Part shown: piece after piece, positions 34,456-46,690 of the stretch
How positions within the stretch are numbered: the first letter of the stretch is position 1
How the letters are laid out: each line of letters begins with the position of its first letter
The notes under the pieces: model-generated
Database searches by the model: none
Told to the model about the DNA's origin: nothing
What the model saw: the letters and a program-made list of their open reading frames with translations, nothing else
Origin: Callorhinus ursinus
Taxonomy: Eukaryota > Chordata > Mammalia > Carnivora > Otariidae
NCBI RefSeq assembly: GCF_003265705.1
Contig: NW_020312904.1
Location: forward strand, 1,515,332 to 1,579,331
Direction of reading: 5' to 3'
Length of the DNA: 64,000 nucleotides
Translations under genes and position numbers: made by a program

Positions 34456-36100
34456 AATGACTACTTCGGGACGGTGGGGGCCTGGCCCTGAATGAGAATG
34501 AACGGCACAGCCCGGCTCTCTACCCACCCGGGAGTTCCTGACACCCGGCTGGCCCCGGGAGCTTGTGCTGATCCTTGATGTGCAGAAACTGGGGGAAACG
34601 GGGAGGGGGATGGACGCGCAGACTGCCCTCCCTCGTCCCTCCATCCCTCCGCCGATGAGCGCCTGACGCCGTGCGGGCTGCCGAGTCTCCCACACCCGCT
34701 TACCCAAAAGGCAGGCGGTGGCCCCAAGGGGAGTGAGCACCGCAACTCGGGTGTGGGCAGAACCTGGGGAGTCTGCTCTAGCAGGAGCCCCACAGGGGGC
34801 TTCGATGCGGGAGGGTGACAGCCCCTCTGAGCCCCCCTGGACCCCCTCACTGTGCCCGTTTGCTGGTCCCTGTGGCTTTCGCATCTCCCAGAGGGAGCCC
34901 CTCAATCTCCAGGACCTGCTTGTGAAGGGCGCTGGCCATGTTTGGAACAGCCCCAGAGTGTCCACTGGAAGGAAAGGCCACTCTGCAAGGTCACAGTGAG
35001 GACTCAGCGGAAGGACGCGTGTCCAGGCCTTCCCCACGGTGAGGTGGGCACGCAGGGTCAGGCTGGGCCCAGCGGAAAGGCGCTCACCAGGGAGGCTGTC
35101 AGCAGGCCGTGGCCCTGCTCTGGCCCCAGCAGGTGCAAGACCTGGAGGTAAGGCCTCGGGGCTGTTCCTCGGGGCCCCGCGGCTCTCACGGTGGTGCTGG
35201 CACAGCGATGGCCGCCCGAGTCCAGGGTCACACCAACACTGCGTTCACAGACACTCCTGTCTCCCCTGCAGCAACCTCCGGGGGTGGGAGAGTAGAAGAC
35301 GTTTGGGTTGTTTTGCTGAAGTCTTAAAGCGGAACTGGAGCCTGGGGACCCCGATTCCTCCCGAGGTGCTCTCAACCTCCATCAACAGAGATGACCATCA
35401 ACTTCACAGCCAAGACCCCCCTTTAACTGCGGCCAGGATCCCGACTCCGGCGCCTCCCCCGGGTGCCAGGACGGGTCCTCTGCGAGGACGTCCTGATGCT
35501 TCTCTCCTCGCCAGCCGCGTGGTCCAGAGAAGGCCCTGAGGCTGCACCCTTCTGGTTGGCACCGTGTGCCCCGGGGCTGGGTGCCCGGGTGCCCGGAGTC
35601 TGGGCCACAGGGAGCTGGGTGCATGCTGCTCCTTCTGGACAGCCCCAACAACAGGGACGCCACTGTCCAGGCACAAGGGAGGTGGGCCGACAGTGGAAGC
35701 CGGGGGCTGAGAACCCGCAGCCTGGAGGGTCTCCAGTCAGATCCTAGAAAGAGGCCCCTGCAGCTGGCACAGGGCAGCAGGGCCAGCAGGTGGAGAGCCT
35801 GGCCGTGGCTGTGGGGAGAAGAGGGACATGCGCTCCCGGGTCCCCGAGGTGCCCCTCGATGGCGGTCGGTCCTGGGAGCAGCCTCCGAGAGAACCCACAC
35901 GCACCCGCCTCACCCGGTCCGGGCTGTCTGCAGGGACTGTCTGGCCTCGTCCCGGGCCGCGGCCCGTCACACCCGCCCGGAGTTCAGGCCCCTGCCGTCC
36001 CTGTGGCCCCCGTGACCAGCCCCTCCAGGACTCCCAGCCTCCCTTCACAAGGCAAGGGTGTTCCAACATGGGCCTGCCTGGGAAGCGCCTCTCCCGGATG
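34456..36100. other. GC-rich intergenic sequence, no gene seen
   Basis: No exon, repeat family or RNA gene recognised. Open frames on both strands have no familiar pattern. Confidence 0.4.
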
Positions 36101-36104
36101 ATAC

Positions 36105-36245
36105 AGAGGGCAGAGGCTGATTTAAATAAATCTATTAATTATCCCCAGCTTAGCATGCGTGTGTATGCGTGTAAGCTGCAGCTCCTAAATAATGTAATTT
36201 CAAAAACCTCAGCATCTATTACATTTAATTACTTCTCCCGGAGGT
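36105..36245. promoter_or_regulatory. Small AT-rich block, candidate conserved element
   Basis: About 140 bases, sharply bounded by GC-rich DNA, contain GATTTAAATAAATC, TATTAATTATCC, AAATAATGTAATTTC and ACATTTAATTACTTC. TAATTA/ATTA cores are dense and the block is not recognisable as a repeat. Confidence 0.42.
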
Positions 36246-37029
36246 GTGCGGGATCGAGGCGCCGTGATAACTGCGTAGGCCCCCGGAGCCAGCGAGCCCC
36301 ACGGGGCCTGCTCCACCGGAGGGGCTGGGGGCCGCTCTCCCCTCCACCTCCAGGGTCGCGGGGGCCGGGAGCACTTCCTGCCGGGGACTCGCCTTCCCCA
36401 GGCCCCTTGGAGGCCTCATCTCCTCCGCCCTCTGCCTGAGAACCCCTCCCAGCCACCCCAAGCTCCCCGCAACGTCACCTCCCACCGGTGGCCCCACAGG
36501 CCACCACCCTCGCCAGACCCCAATCCGCCCCATCCCCATCGCAGGCTTCAGCCAGGACCCTGGGTCCCCAGCTCACCCGGGGGCCCTGCCCCTGGGAGGT
36601 GGAGCTGGGGTCCAGCCCTGCCTGTTGTCTCAGGACCTTGGCCTTGGAGGACTCTGCTCCAGGAGCGGTGAAGATTTCCGGGCTGTGACCCAACCCTGCA
36701 GTCCTGGACCCTCAGCCGCAGCCCCACCTCCTGGCTGACGCCTTGGGGCAGGGGTCCTGAGGGCCTCCACCCTGGCTTCCTCCGCTATGAAAGACGGGCT
36801 TGGACAGGTGGTCCCAGCAAAGGTCACCGCCTTCTTGGAAGCCCTTTGGCGATGGGGTCACCCGGTGCAGGAAGCCTCAGGCCGCGGGGTACCCAGCGCG
36901 TGGGGGTGCTCCACAGCCCCCGGCACCTTCGGGTTAACTAGTCCCCCGTCGCCGTGTTTCCCTGTCTCTGTCTCCAGTGAGGATCGGAACTTCTGAAGAC
37001 ACAGATGTACTTGCACATCCGCTGCATGA
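36246..37029. other. GC-rich intergenic sequence, nothing recognised
   Basis: No gene or repeat family visible. Confidence 0.4.
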
Positions 37030-37350
37030 CAGGGACGGGTTCCAGACAAAAGCCACAGCGGGAGCCGGAGGGGGACACAGCCTCCCTCAGCCCCGGCCCC
37101 GGAGGGAGCGGGTGCGGGCCCAGCGGCAGCGAGAGTGGGCGGGGCAGAGGCCGGGGCCGCCGGGGGCCGAGGGGGCACGCTCCCAGATCACAAGGAAGCA
37201 TGAACGTGTGCGAAGGGGGCCTGCAGCCAGCTCCGCCCACGGGAGCGCTGAGCCCAGGCCCCGCCCCGCCCCGCCCCTGCACTGCTCATCCCCCCCACCC
37301 CCTCCACCCCCCGCCCCCACGGGGCCAGCGGCGGGCCGCCCAGGGCGTCC
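37030..37350. promoter_or_regulatory. Candidate small CpG island
   Basis: By eye about 30 CpG occur in about 320 bases at roughly 75% G+C, with GC boxes (GGGCGGGGC, CCCCGCCCCGCCCC). It is followed by a C-rich tract (37285-37320). It meets the usual size and density idea of a CpG island, but only just. It could be a distal or non-coding promoter, or simply GC-rich distal-arm DNA. Confidence 0.4.
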
Positions 37351-37694
37351 GCCGTCTTCTCCTGCTCCCGGCCCATGCTGCTGGCTACTCTCCTGCTCAC
37401 TGTCCACCCCGCTGCCTCTCGGGATCCCGGCCCCACCCCACCCCCCACGGCCATCTTGGGGCCCCCTCACCAAGGGCACCGTCCAGCGACCGCCGCAGAT
37501 GCAGAGGAGCTGCCCCGGGGAAGCTCTCGGGGGTCCCCTACCCCCCCGCGGATGAGACGCCTGACCACAGGGATCTCCGCAGAGACCATCCCCAAAACTG
37601 ACGTCCAGGGACCGATGTGCCCACAGTTTTGGGAACACCAGCAGGAGAGGATTCTAGCTGTCAAGGGGATCTCGGCACCTAGAAATTCCGAAAT

Positions 37695-38185
37695 CATACC
37701 CTGGACACCTGGGAAATTATGAAATAATAACAATTTCGAGGTCTAATCTGTTAAAACAATAGCTTTTAATATTCATTTGTTACTGGCCACAAATGGCCAT
37801 AATAATTCGCTGATTAAGCTGCCGTGACCTTCCCTGGGCCTCAGTGGCCCTCATCTGCATTCTCATTAAATGACAGGCTCCCGCTCATTCTTTGAGATCC
37901 GAAATACTCTCCTTCCCAGAAATTCCAAAGCCTCCCTTAAGAGTAATTAACTCATGTGATTAAAAATGTAATATGTTGGGAACATTTTTTACTTTACGAA
38001 GGTACTAGGTTAAAAGTTTTAATATGCACTGTATTAATCATAAGTCATTCTGATTAAAAAAAACTCACAGAATGAGAAGTAAATGAGAAAGCCTCATTGT
38101 CAATGTTGGATTATGATAATTTCCTTCCTATCCTAATTTTTATTAATCAAAAAAATGATGAACTAAACCAGCCATCAAACTCCTG
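37695..38185. promoter_or_regulatory. Largest AT-rich block, candidate conserved enhancer
   Basis: About 490 bases, AT-rich, right after a very GC-rich segment and with no repeat phrases. It contains TAATTA (37944-37949), GTGATTAAAAATG, GTATTAATCATAAG, TTCTGATTAAAAAAAAC, TTTTATTAATC, and two TGGCCA sites ten bases apart (37784 and 37794). The motif set is typical of homeodomain-bound developmental enhancers. Confidence 0.45.
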
Positions 38186-41100
38186 CACCTTCAGAACCAG
38201 GGGCCTGGGGACAGTCCTTCCAGAACGTCCTGAGGACGCCCGTGGCCCCGGGCCCTGCCGGATTCGGGGGCAGGGCCACCGGACGAAAATGTCGTGGTCT
38301 GCCCCGCGGTGTCCCCTCTGGGGGAATTTCCACCTCCCCTTCACATTCAGGGCACAGTGGCCTGCACCCTCACGGCTGTCCCCACTCCTGAGGGAAGGAC
38401 CCAAGCTTTGCCGGGTGCACCTGCCCGGCGCCCCATTCCCGGCCATGTTCGGGGCTCTGAGGTGCCCTCCCAGTGAGAAAAGACTCCGAAAGAGAAGGGC
38501 ACGGCCCCACGTGTCCGGGAATAGCAGGGTCTGGCAGACGGAAGGGGAGAGCGCCGTCTACCAGGGACAGACAGCCCAAGGGCGTCGGGCCTGGACTGAG
38601 GACCCATGAGATGGGAGCTCAGGAACATGGCAGGAACCTTCCGGAAGGCTTGCTGAACCCTGGAAGATAGCAGGGCCCCCAGGCAGAGGGAGACTCGGAG
38701 AAAAGGGGTGGGCGGGCGTGTCACAGGACCCCAGGGTGGCACCTACGTCCGCCCTGCCCGCGTCACACAAGGCACTGGAGAGTTGCGAGTCCGCCTAATC
38801 ACTCCTGTGTCTGTCGCCAGCCTGCCCGTCACCCCACCTGTCATCAAGGTCACAGGTGCCTAGTCCCCTGCCCCTGACCTCGTCAGCTTGCATCTGTTCC
38901 CCCTGCACCGTGTGGCCCCTCCCTGCCCTGCAGCCCCCCCTTCTTACCCTGTCACACGGCACCCCGAGGCTCCCAGGGTCATCCCAGGACCTTCATCTCC
39001 TCTTCCACCATCCTGCCCTGAGTCACCCAGCCAGACACAGGGTGCGGGGAAAGGGGCTGGAGGGCTGTCTGCGCGCCGGTTACCCCCCTCCTCCATCCTT
39101 GTTCCTCAGGCTGTGGGCCCCTCACGAGTGGCGGTCCCTGGTCAAGGTGCTGGGGATGCTGCCCTGAGCGCAGATGAGCCCTGACCCACATCTGCTGGGG
39201 TCGCCCATCCAGATGCCCCAACCGTGGTCTGTAACACCTGCTGGGTGTGAGTGACATCGCCATGGAGACACACTTAGCAGGCCAGGGACAGCATGGGGGG
39301 GCGGGGTGGTCTGAGTCACGCTGGTCCTGGGCGGCCGCTCCCAGGAGGTGACGCTGGGCAGAGACCAGGACTGCACAGGTCCAGCCGAGGTGTGGAGGGA
39401 CTGCTCCAGGAGAGGCACAGAGGGCCGGGTCTGACAAACGTGCCAGAATCCGCAGGCTCTCAGGCACGGCACGGACGTCGCGAGGTCCTGCTGGGAGGCA
39501 GAGCACGGCCGGGCAGCAGGGGGGCCGGGGCCGGGCAGCTCTGCAGGTTGGGGACCCCAGAGGGGGGGTCCGAGGCCTCACCCGCATGGGCGCCTCTAGT
39601 GTGTGGATCAGGCCGAAGCCGGGGGGCCTGTCGGGTGTCTCTCCCCCCACTTAGGTCTACACACAGGGCGCTGCTGGACTAGGGAATGTCCGGGGGGCAC
39701 ATGAACGAAGGGCATGGATGCCCAGAGCGGCTCTCATCAGGTGCACAGTGAGGGGCCAAGCGCCCCCCCATCAGCCGCAGGGAGCCCGGCAGGGATGCAG
39801 CCCACCGTGGGCCCCGGCCGTGGCTCCTTCCCTCAGCGGGAGCCCAGCGGATGCCATCGGGCTACTCCTTCTCTTCCCTGGGAGCCCAGGCAGACCCCCT
39901 CCGCGCACGATAAATATTTATTTAAGGTTTTTCCAGTTGTCAGTGTGATGAACGGACCCTTGATGCAATCAATGAATCAAGTAAGCCAAGTTAATCTACA
40001 GGAAGCCCTCCTGAGGGCACACCCCACTCGGCCCGCCACTCAGAGTGTGGGCGGGGGGAGCGGTGGCCGGTGAGGCCCCCCGTGACATGCAGAGCTGGGT
40101 GCCGCGGCGCCAGAACAAGGACGGGCGCAGGGACAGGCCTGAGCAGGTGTCTGAGGAAGGCAGAGACCCAGGTCACCGAGGACAAGCAGGGACACGGATC
40201 TCAGGCAGGTCAGTGCGGCCTTGCCCTGTTACGTCAGCTGCCTGCAGAAGGGGACCCCGTCCCAGGGCGACCCAAGCCATCGGGGCTGTGGTCACACCCA
40301 CATGCAGAGCCAGGAAGTCCCAAGGGGGTTTGTCCTTGAAGGCGCCCCTGGCGGGGACCCAGGTTCAAGCCCAAACCTCACCCATGCAAGCTTGAGGCCG
40401 TGAGGCAGGAAGGGGTGAATTAGGCCCATTCCTGAGACCACACCCGAAGCCTCCCGCTGTGGTCTCCCACCAACGGGCCCACTTCTGACCCAGGCCTCTG
40501 CCGTGCTGGCCAGTGTCACTCACTGTCCCCAGTGGGAGGGCCGGTCCTGGACACCGAGACAGCCATGTGAACACAGGCCTGACCTGGCCTCGCCCCCTCA
40601 GGGCAGCCGGCCTCTCTTCACAGCCAAGGCCAGTCTCACACAGGCAGAGCCAGGGGCCCTGGGCAAGCCCGGGCGAGCACCATGACCTGAGAGGCTCCTG
40701 ATGGACAGAGCGGAGCTGCTTACCCACACGGATCCTCCAAGGATCACACGCTTGGCACAGCATCTGGCCCGTGGCCCCAGGACGCTCGGCCCACGTGTGC
40801 TTCAGCCACGGGAGGGCTGGGGCGGTGGGGGTGGCTCTGGCCACAGGAGCAGGTGAGGAGCAGCCTGGGTCTCCAGGACGGGGGTCTTAGGAAAGATCCT
40901 GCCCGTGGTTCCCCTTACCTCCTGGTCTTCCTCCCGAAAGTCTCAGAAGGTAAGAAAGACAGAGAAACACCGGGCACCCTGGGCCTCCCCCCGCACGTAA
41001 GTACACATGCACCTAAAGACAACATTTTGTGACATACCCCAACGGGTCTATATTTAGAACTGAACTTTAAGTCAAATATCAAGGAGCTCTGGAATGGAAT

Positions 41101-43400
41101 CCTTGATGGGCTCGTCCCCTCAGCGTGTGCTCAGAAAGCTAGTGAGGCGCTGTCGCTTGCCCCCCTCTGGGTGGGACGTGTGTGGCCCGTCCCTCCCTGG
41201 AGAGACTTCCTCTGAACCATGCCATCCTTCCACGGGGCATTCCCAGGGCCGCACCCCTTGCTTGGTCAGACCTCACCCCTGCACTTCGGGGTCGTGGGGT
41301 GCTTTGCATGATGCTTAACCGGGGGGCCCAGGGCACCCCCGGATGAGCCGCAGGGGGTCGGCGCACCAGCAATGCACAAGCACCCTCCTCACCAAGACCC
41401 AAGGCAGGACCGTCCGCTAAGACGTGGTGAACCTTTTTCAACAACTGAGCATCTTCTGCACAATGAGAGGGACCCAGCTGCTTCTGGGCACTCTTCGGTC
41501 CAGACGCACCCCCATGGCTCCTGGGGCAGGAGGAGGTCAGAGAAGGTGTTTCCATCAGAGGAGAGCGTCCTGGACCAGGTTCCCTGGACACACCGGCTGC
41601 ACGGTTCCTGCCATGCCTCCGTCCACACGCAGGACCAACAGATCCGAGTCTGGACGGCCTTGGGCCTGTAGGGAACCGTCAGAGGGTGGGTCTGCCTCGG
41701 GATAAGACGCTCCTCTGGGGCTGGGTCCTTGAATCCGCACTGGAAGTCCCCACAGTGGGCCCCTTAAGCATAATGCACTCCACCTTCCAGTAAAGCTTGG
41801 ACGGAAGGCGTGGGATCCCTACTGCAAAGACCTCACTCGCAGCTCTGGGGAGGTGGAACAGATTCTCCAGGGCTCCCCCCGCATGCTCTGCTCTCCCAGC
41901 TGCACCCGCGGTGGCACCTTCTCAAGCCCAGGGAGAAGGGCTCCGGCTCCAGAAGGGCATCGCTCCTGACCAGCGCAGGGAGAGCGCGGACGGACGGACA
42001 ACGGCCACACTGGCCGCAGCCCCGTGGACGGACGGGGAAGCCCCCAACCTTCCCGTGACCTCACCCTCGGTGCCGGAGGCGGCCACATAACTGGGAGCGG
42101 AGCAGGATTCCTCATCGGTTCCCAACGGCCTGGTCCTCCCATCCGAGGACCAAGGCAGCTACTTTGGACACATCAAAAGGAATGAGGAGATGCACATGCT
42201 TTTAAAATGCGCGTCCAGCTTCAAAGAACTCATTCCCCAGCCCACTGCTTGAATCCCCCAGAGAAAATCAGTCCAACCCTGTGGTCGAGGCCGCGTGAGG
42301 CCAGCAGGTTCAGCACTTTGGTTCCAAGGAATTCACTGTGCTCCCTCCCTGGCTCCCCTCCTGCGCCCTCTGCGCGGCCTGGCCCAGCATCCTCACGCTC
42401 AGCACGGGCAGGCCGCCCATCGGCCAGCCCAGGGGAGGCAGGTTAGGCTGCTCTGACCCCAGGTCACTGTCCGCAGGGGCACATGCGCCAGGGCTCCGCC
42501 ATCACCCTGCGTTCCAACGACTTGGGCTTGAAAGTAGGCAGTCATGATTCTGGGACTCCCAGATCAGAGACCAAGGGTCCCATGCCCTGCGCTCTGTCTC
42601 TGGCTGGGCCTGGCGCTCACTGGAAATGAACGGACACTCGGGCCGGTCTTCTCAGGCAGAGGTGGCTCTCCCCTCAAAGTCACTTCATTTAGAATGTCAT
42701 TTGGGACAGTTCTTTGGAGTTTCTGCCCCACTCCTGGGGGTTGGGAACTTGGGTGACCAAGTGGAGAAGCATCTAGTGCTGACGTCGAGGAGTGGTCCCG
42801 TCATTCCTTCATCCCATGCTGGGCAGGCACTGGCTGGGTGCCGGTTCCTGAGCTGCATGCACCCTGGGGACAAGGGGCCGGTGACACAAAGCCGCGCTGC
42901 CCTCGGAGGGCTGATGGTTGTGGGGCCAGGCCATGCAGGAAACCCGTGTGTAGCTTGGGGAGGTGCTTGAGCCACTCGTGAGGGGACATAAGCCAGCAGG
43001 TGACTCAGCACGTGGTTCCCGGCAGGCCATGTGCGTGGAGAACAGGCGGGGCCGCGTGCGTGACGGGAGCGGGCTGGCCCCATTAATGTGTGATTCAGTC
43101 CTCGCACCCGGGCAGGGGCAGGTGTTACTCTCCCCAGCACACGTGGGGGCCTGTGGCTCTGTCCACTGCCCTAGGCCATGCGGCTCGTGAAGCCAGAGGT
43201 GGATCCCGCCCGATGCAGCCCACCCCAAAGCTGCCCACAGCCTAGCCCGGCCCTGCCACGGCCCTCCCTGGGAGCACGCCATCTGGGGTGGTCCTCTCCA
43301 GAAGAGCGGCGTCGACATCAGCCAGCCCGGCCCCTTAGTGACACCTGTGCTGTTTGGCTGGAGCTGCTGGAGCCTGCTGCTTGGTAAGCCTTGGTCCCCT
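38186..43400. other. GC-rich intergenic sequence, no gene seen
   Basis: About 5 kb without a recognised exon or RNA gene. A patch near 38880-39020 has LINE-2-like wording (CTTGCATCTGTTCCCCCTGC), too weak to call. An AT-rich patch lies at about 41000-41100. Confidence 0.4.
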
Positions 43401-43789
43401 TTTCCAAATGCCACCGCAGGAATTCGATGAATAATATTTAAATTCAAATGAGGGCCCCTTTCTGAAATGTGTGCAGAATCATTTGCTGCACCAAAGTTCA
43501 GGATTAGCATGGATCTCGAGCTAGTAATCGCCTCTGCCAAGGTGACGTGGTGGGCGCGGGGCCACGCGGACCCAAGTGGTCCATGGATGGGCCTCAGCGC
43601 GGACACACTGCTGTACGGGGTCAGCATCAGCCTGCTGCCGGGTGGAGCGAGCGCGGACGCCTCGACCGTTCATCTCCAGTGACCAGGAGCATGGAGGCAG
43701 AGGGACGGGCTGACGGCCCTGCATTTGGCCAACGCCCGGTGCCAGCCGAGGAAGGGGTGACATGTGTTTACCTTTCAGAGTTCCAATCA

Positions 43790-44060
43790 GAGACAATTTA
43801 CCGTGAGACGGGCGGTGTTTCCTGCCAGCGAATTCACGTTTTAGGTTTGAGAACTCTTCTTTAGGTCAATTTGATTTCTGTAAAGAATTTCTCTTTGGCC
43901 GGAAGCCTCGGCGTGGGTGCAATGGCATCCTATAATTGCATCCTATAATCTCATTCCCAGAAAGACAATGAATTCAGAGAACAACTGACTTTCGTCTAGC
44001 AGCGAGCGGGGCATGTATTAAGCCCCTGCTGTATGACACGTAATACAGGGAACTGGACGG
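43790..44060. promoter_or_regulatory. AT-rich block with a tandem 13-mer, candidate regulatory element
   Basis: Unique AT-rich sequence in GC-rich flanks. GCATCCTATAAT occurs at 43925-43936 and again at 43938-43949, one base apart. Nearby are TTAGGTCAATTTGATTTCTG and AAGACAATGAATTCAG. A second small AT patch precedes it at 43420-43530. Confidence 0.38.
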
Positions 44061-45489
44061 AGGAGCTCGGGGAGCGTGGTGGGCCACTGAGTAAATGCCC
44101 TCCCTGCCCCCCCACCTCGACGCCAGCTTGGCGGTGCGGCCCACGTTAGCCGGCAGGATTTGTCACTTGCAGGGGCGGGGAGTGACCGTGAGCTTGGCAT
44201 GTGCTTCTGAAGTTGGGCCCCTCGAGCTTCACGCACAGAGCAGCCCTGAACCCTGTGCTCAGCCTCGAGTGCCCCCTGCCCAGATCAGCAGAACCCCAGG
44301 GAGTCCACAGCCTTGACCTGGAGCCCGGGACCCAGTCTGTCCGGCCCCGCCATTGCAGACCCACAGACGTGAGCGCCATGCCTCGCCGCCGAGTATCTGG
44401 ATTGCTCCACAGCATTGCGGTGCCAGGCTAATGGCAACAGGCCTCGGCTTCCCGCGTGGACTGGCCAGGGATGCAATCTCACACCGGCCCTGGCGGGGGA
44501 CGGCAGTGTGCGGAAGCTTTGGGGAATGCGGCAGACAAGTCACCTCTGGGTGACTGGGGACTCGGCACAATCCCCAACACCTTCCCGTTACATTTCACTC
44601 CTGAAAAGGAGCACCTGCACCAGGGATGGGTCTCCCACGAGCGTGGGGCTCCGGGAGACCTCCGGGGGGCAGGCTCCCCCTCCGGCCGTGCCCGGGGTCT
44701 TCCTCGGCTTTGGAGCTGCAGCACCGGCCACCACGGCCCCCAGCACTGGGGGCTTCAGGGATGTCGGAGGCTCAGAGAAGGAAGAGTGTGCGGGGCAGAA
44801 ACGTGCGTGGGGCAGAAGGTGTGGGGCTTGGGCTCTGGATGAGGACTGCCCTCCCCCAGCTTCGGCCCCATCGCTGCTGAGCCACCCAGTGCCAGGAAGG
44901 TTAGTTGACGTCGACTTCCCCGTTCCCCCCACCTGTAAAGGGGGCGGGTACAGTATCAGTCAGAGCAGAGGAGAAAGGCGGGAGAAACCGGCCCCGCTGG
45001 GAGTTCCCGATTCAGGAGGTCTGGGGGCGTCGAAGGCGGTCCTGAAACCCACCCCGAGACCCACCAGCTCAGAGGGGGCGGAGCACATCCCAAGACACGA
45101 GTGGCGGGCAGATGGACCCTGAGGCTCTGAAAGCGAGTCGCTGTCCCCTTCACTGCTACTGGTGCTTAATTACAGTCGTCCTGGCTGCCTGAGTGCTGGC
45201 CAAGTGACCGGCCACGGCTGAGGACCCTCCGCCTCACACGAGCACCAGGGTGCGCACCTCACAGGCAAAGAGACGGAAGCCCCAGGGAGGGGGTGGACGA
45301 TGGGGGACCCCCAGTCTCCCCTGTGGACAGCTCAGGGGTGCCCTCCATCCCGCACACTCAGGGGCTCATGGGCTCAGGACACCTGCACGTCCCTCCCGGC
45401 GGAGCAAGACAGCCCCAAACGCTCACTGCACCAAGCATGGGAGACAGGGGGCCCCAGCCCGCGGGACCCTCCCGTAAACGACTCCGCTG
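44061..45489. other. GC-rich intergenic sequence
   Basis: Contains a MIR fragment at 44885-44975. Otherwise no gene or repeat is recognised; the 235-codon plus frame (44415-45122) shows no family pattern. Confidence 0.4.
44885..44975 (+). repeat. MIR core fragment
   Basis: GACTTCCCCGTTCCCCCCAC, CTGTAAAGGGGGCGGGTACA and GTATCAGT follow the MIR phrase CAGTTTCCTCATCTGTAAAATGGGGATAATAGTA. Confidence 0.6.
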
Positions 45490-45790
45490 CAGGTCTGCAC
45501 TGTCTTTCCATTTCAAAATAGAGATACCATCAGACGTTTTGATCATTTCTATTTCTGTTTCCATGCTTCGATTTTGGCAGCACTCTCTTGGGAGCTGGGG
45601 GGGGGGGAAACACATTTTTCTCTACCACTTTTAATCTTCTTTTATTTATCAAACTTAGCTCTGCTTTTGGTGGATTAAAACAGACTTGGATAGAGTCTGG
45701 AAAAACAAACTCTTTTAAAACAAGACAAAGATTGAGTCTAGCCAACTGGTTATTTTCAATCCTCATCAAATTGGGTGAAGGTGGTCGGTT
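45490..45790. promoter_or_regulatory. AT-rich block, candidate regulatory element
   Basis: About 300 bases of AT-rich unique sequence with an internal run of 12 G (about 45597-45608). No repeat family recognised. It lies between GC-rich flanks like the other AT islands. Confidence 0.3.
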
Positions 45791-46174
45791 GGGGGGAGCG
45801 GCCTGACACTGTCTGCTGCCCCTTCCCACACAGGGTGGCCGGGCGTCCTGGGGGCCAGCAGAGAGCGACACGTGTTCGCCGCACGAACACACACTTTGTG
45901 ACCCCACACCTGCTCATGGCACCACGACCTGGGACAGGTGTGCACACCATGAGGTGAGAAGCTGCTCCGAGAGCACGGGGGGCTTTCCCTGTGGAGAAGG
46001 CCCTTGCAGGCGAGCAGCAGAGAGGCCTCCTCCAGGCTGCCTGCCAGGGCCGTTCCGTGACTGAGGAGGAGGCCCCGGCCGGGACCTCGGGTGCCCCACA
46101 CTGGCCCGGCTCCCTTGGGTCGGCCCTGCCTGAGGCCCACAGACCCCGGACCCCCTGGTTCCCAAGCCAGCGCA

Positions 46175-46290
46175 TGACACAAGGCATTCACTCACGCATT
46201 AGCTCATTCCTTCATTTATTACTCGGCAGACACTGAGGGCATCTGCCCTGCCAGACTCTGGGGCGGACCCTGCTGCCTCTATAGGGTGGG
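46175..46290 (+). repeat. Old interspersed repeat fragment
   Basis: ATTCACTCACGCATTAGCTC, ATTCCTTCATTTATTACTCG, GCCAGACTCTGGGGCGG reflect the widespread mammalian phrase ATTCATTCATTCA..TATTTATTGAGC ... CCAGGCACTGTTCTAGGC. The family is not named with certainty. Confidence 0.45.
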
Positions 46291-46587
46291 CCGTGGGGAC
46301 GGGCTCTGAGCCCCACCAGGTGCCAGGACTGCAGTCCATGGGGCTCCGAACACCTGCAGCAACCCCCCACCTCCTCTGCAGGCTCTGGGGTCCCCCAGCC
46401 CGCAGCGGTCCTTGCACCGTACCTGCCCGGGCCTGGTCCTGAATCAGTCCTGGGAGTCCGTCCCGTCTCTCTGGGAGACTCAGAGCCCTGGGGAGCAAGA
46501 CAGACTTTCAGCCCATCCTCCTATCCGTCACTAGCACAGGATGCTTAATGACGCCCCACCCGGCTCCACGAGCTTTGCACGCCCCAC

Positions 46588-46690
46588 AGACACTCACTAA
46601 GCACCTACTATGTACCGGGCTGTCTGCTGGGCGTTGGGAACATGGAGCTTTTAAGGCCTGAGTTTGCTGCCATCTTAGGGGATCCCATTC
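46588..46690 (+). repeat. Old interspersed repeat fragment
   Basis: ACTAAGCACCTACTATGTAC, CGGGCTGTCTGCTGGGCGTT, GGGAACATGGAGCTTTTAAG follow the same dispersed phrase (GAGCACCTACTATGTGCCAG ... GGCGCTGGGG ... CATGGAGCTTACATT). Confidence 0.6.
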
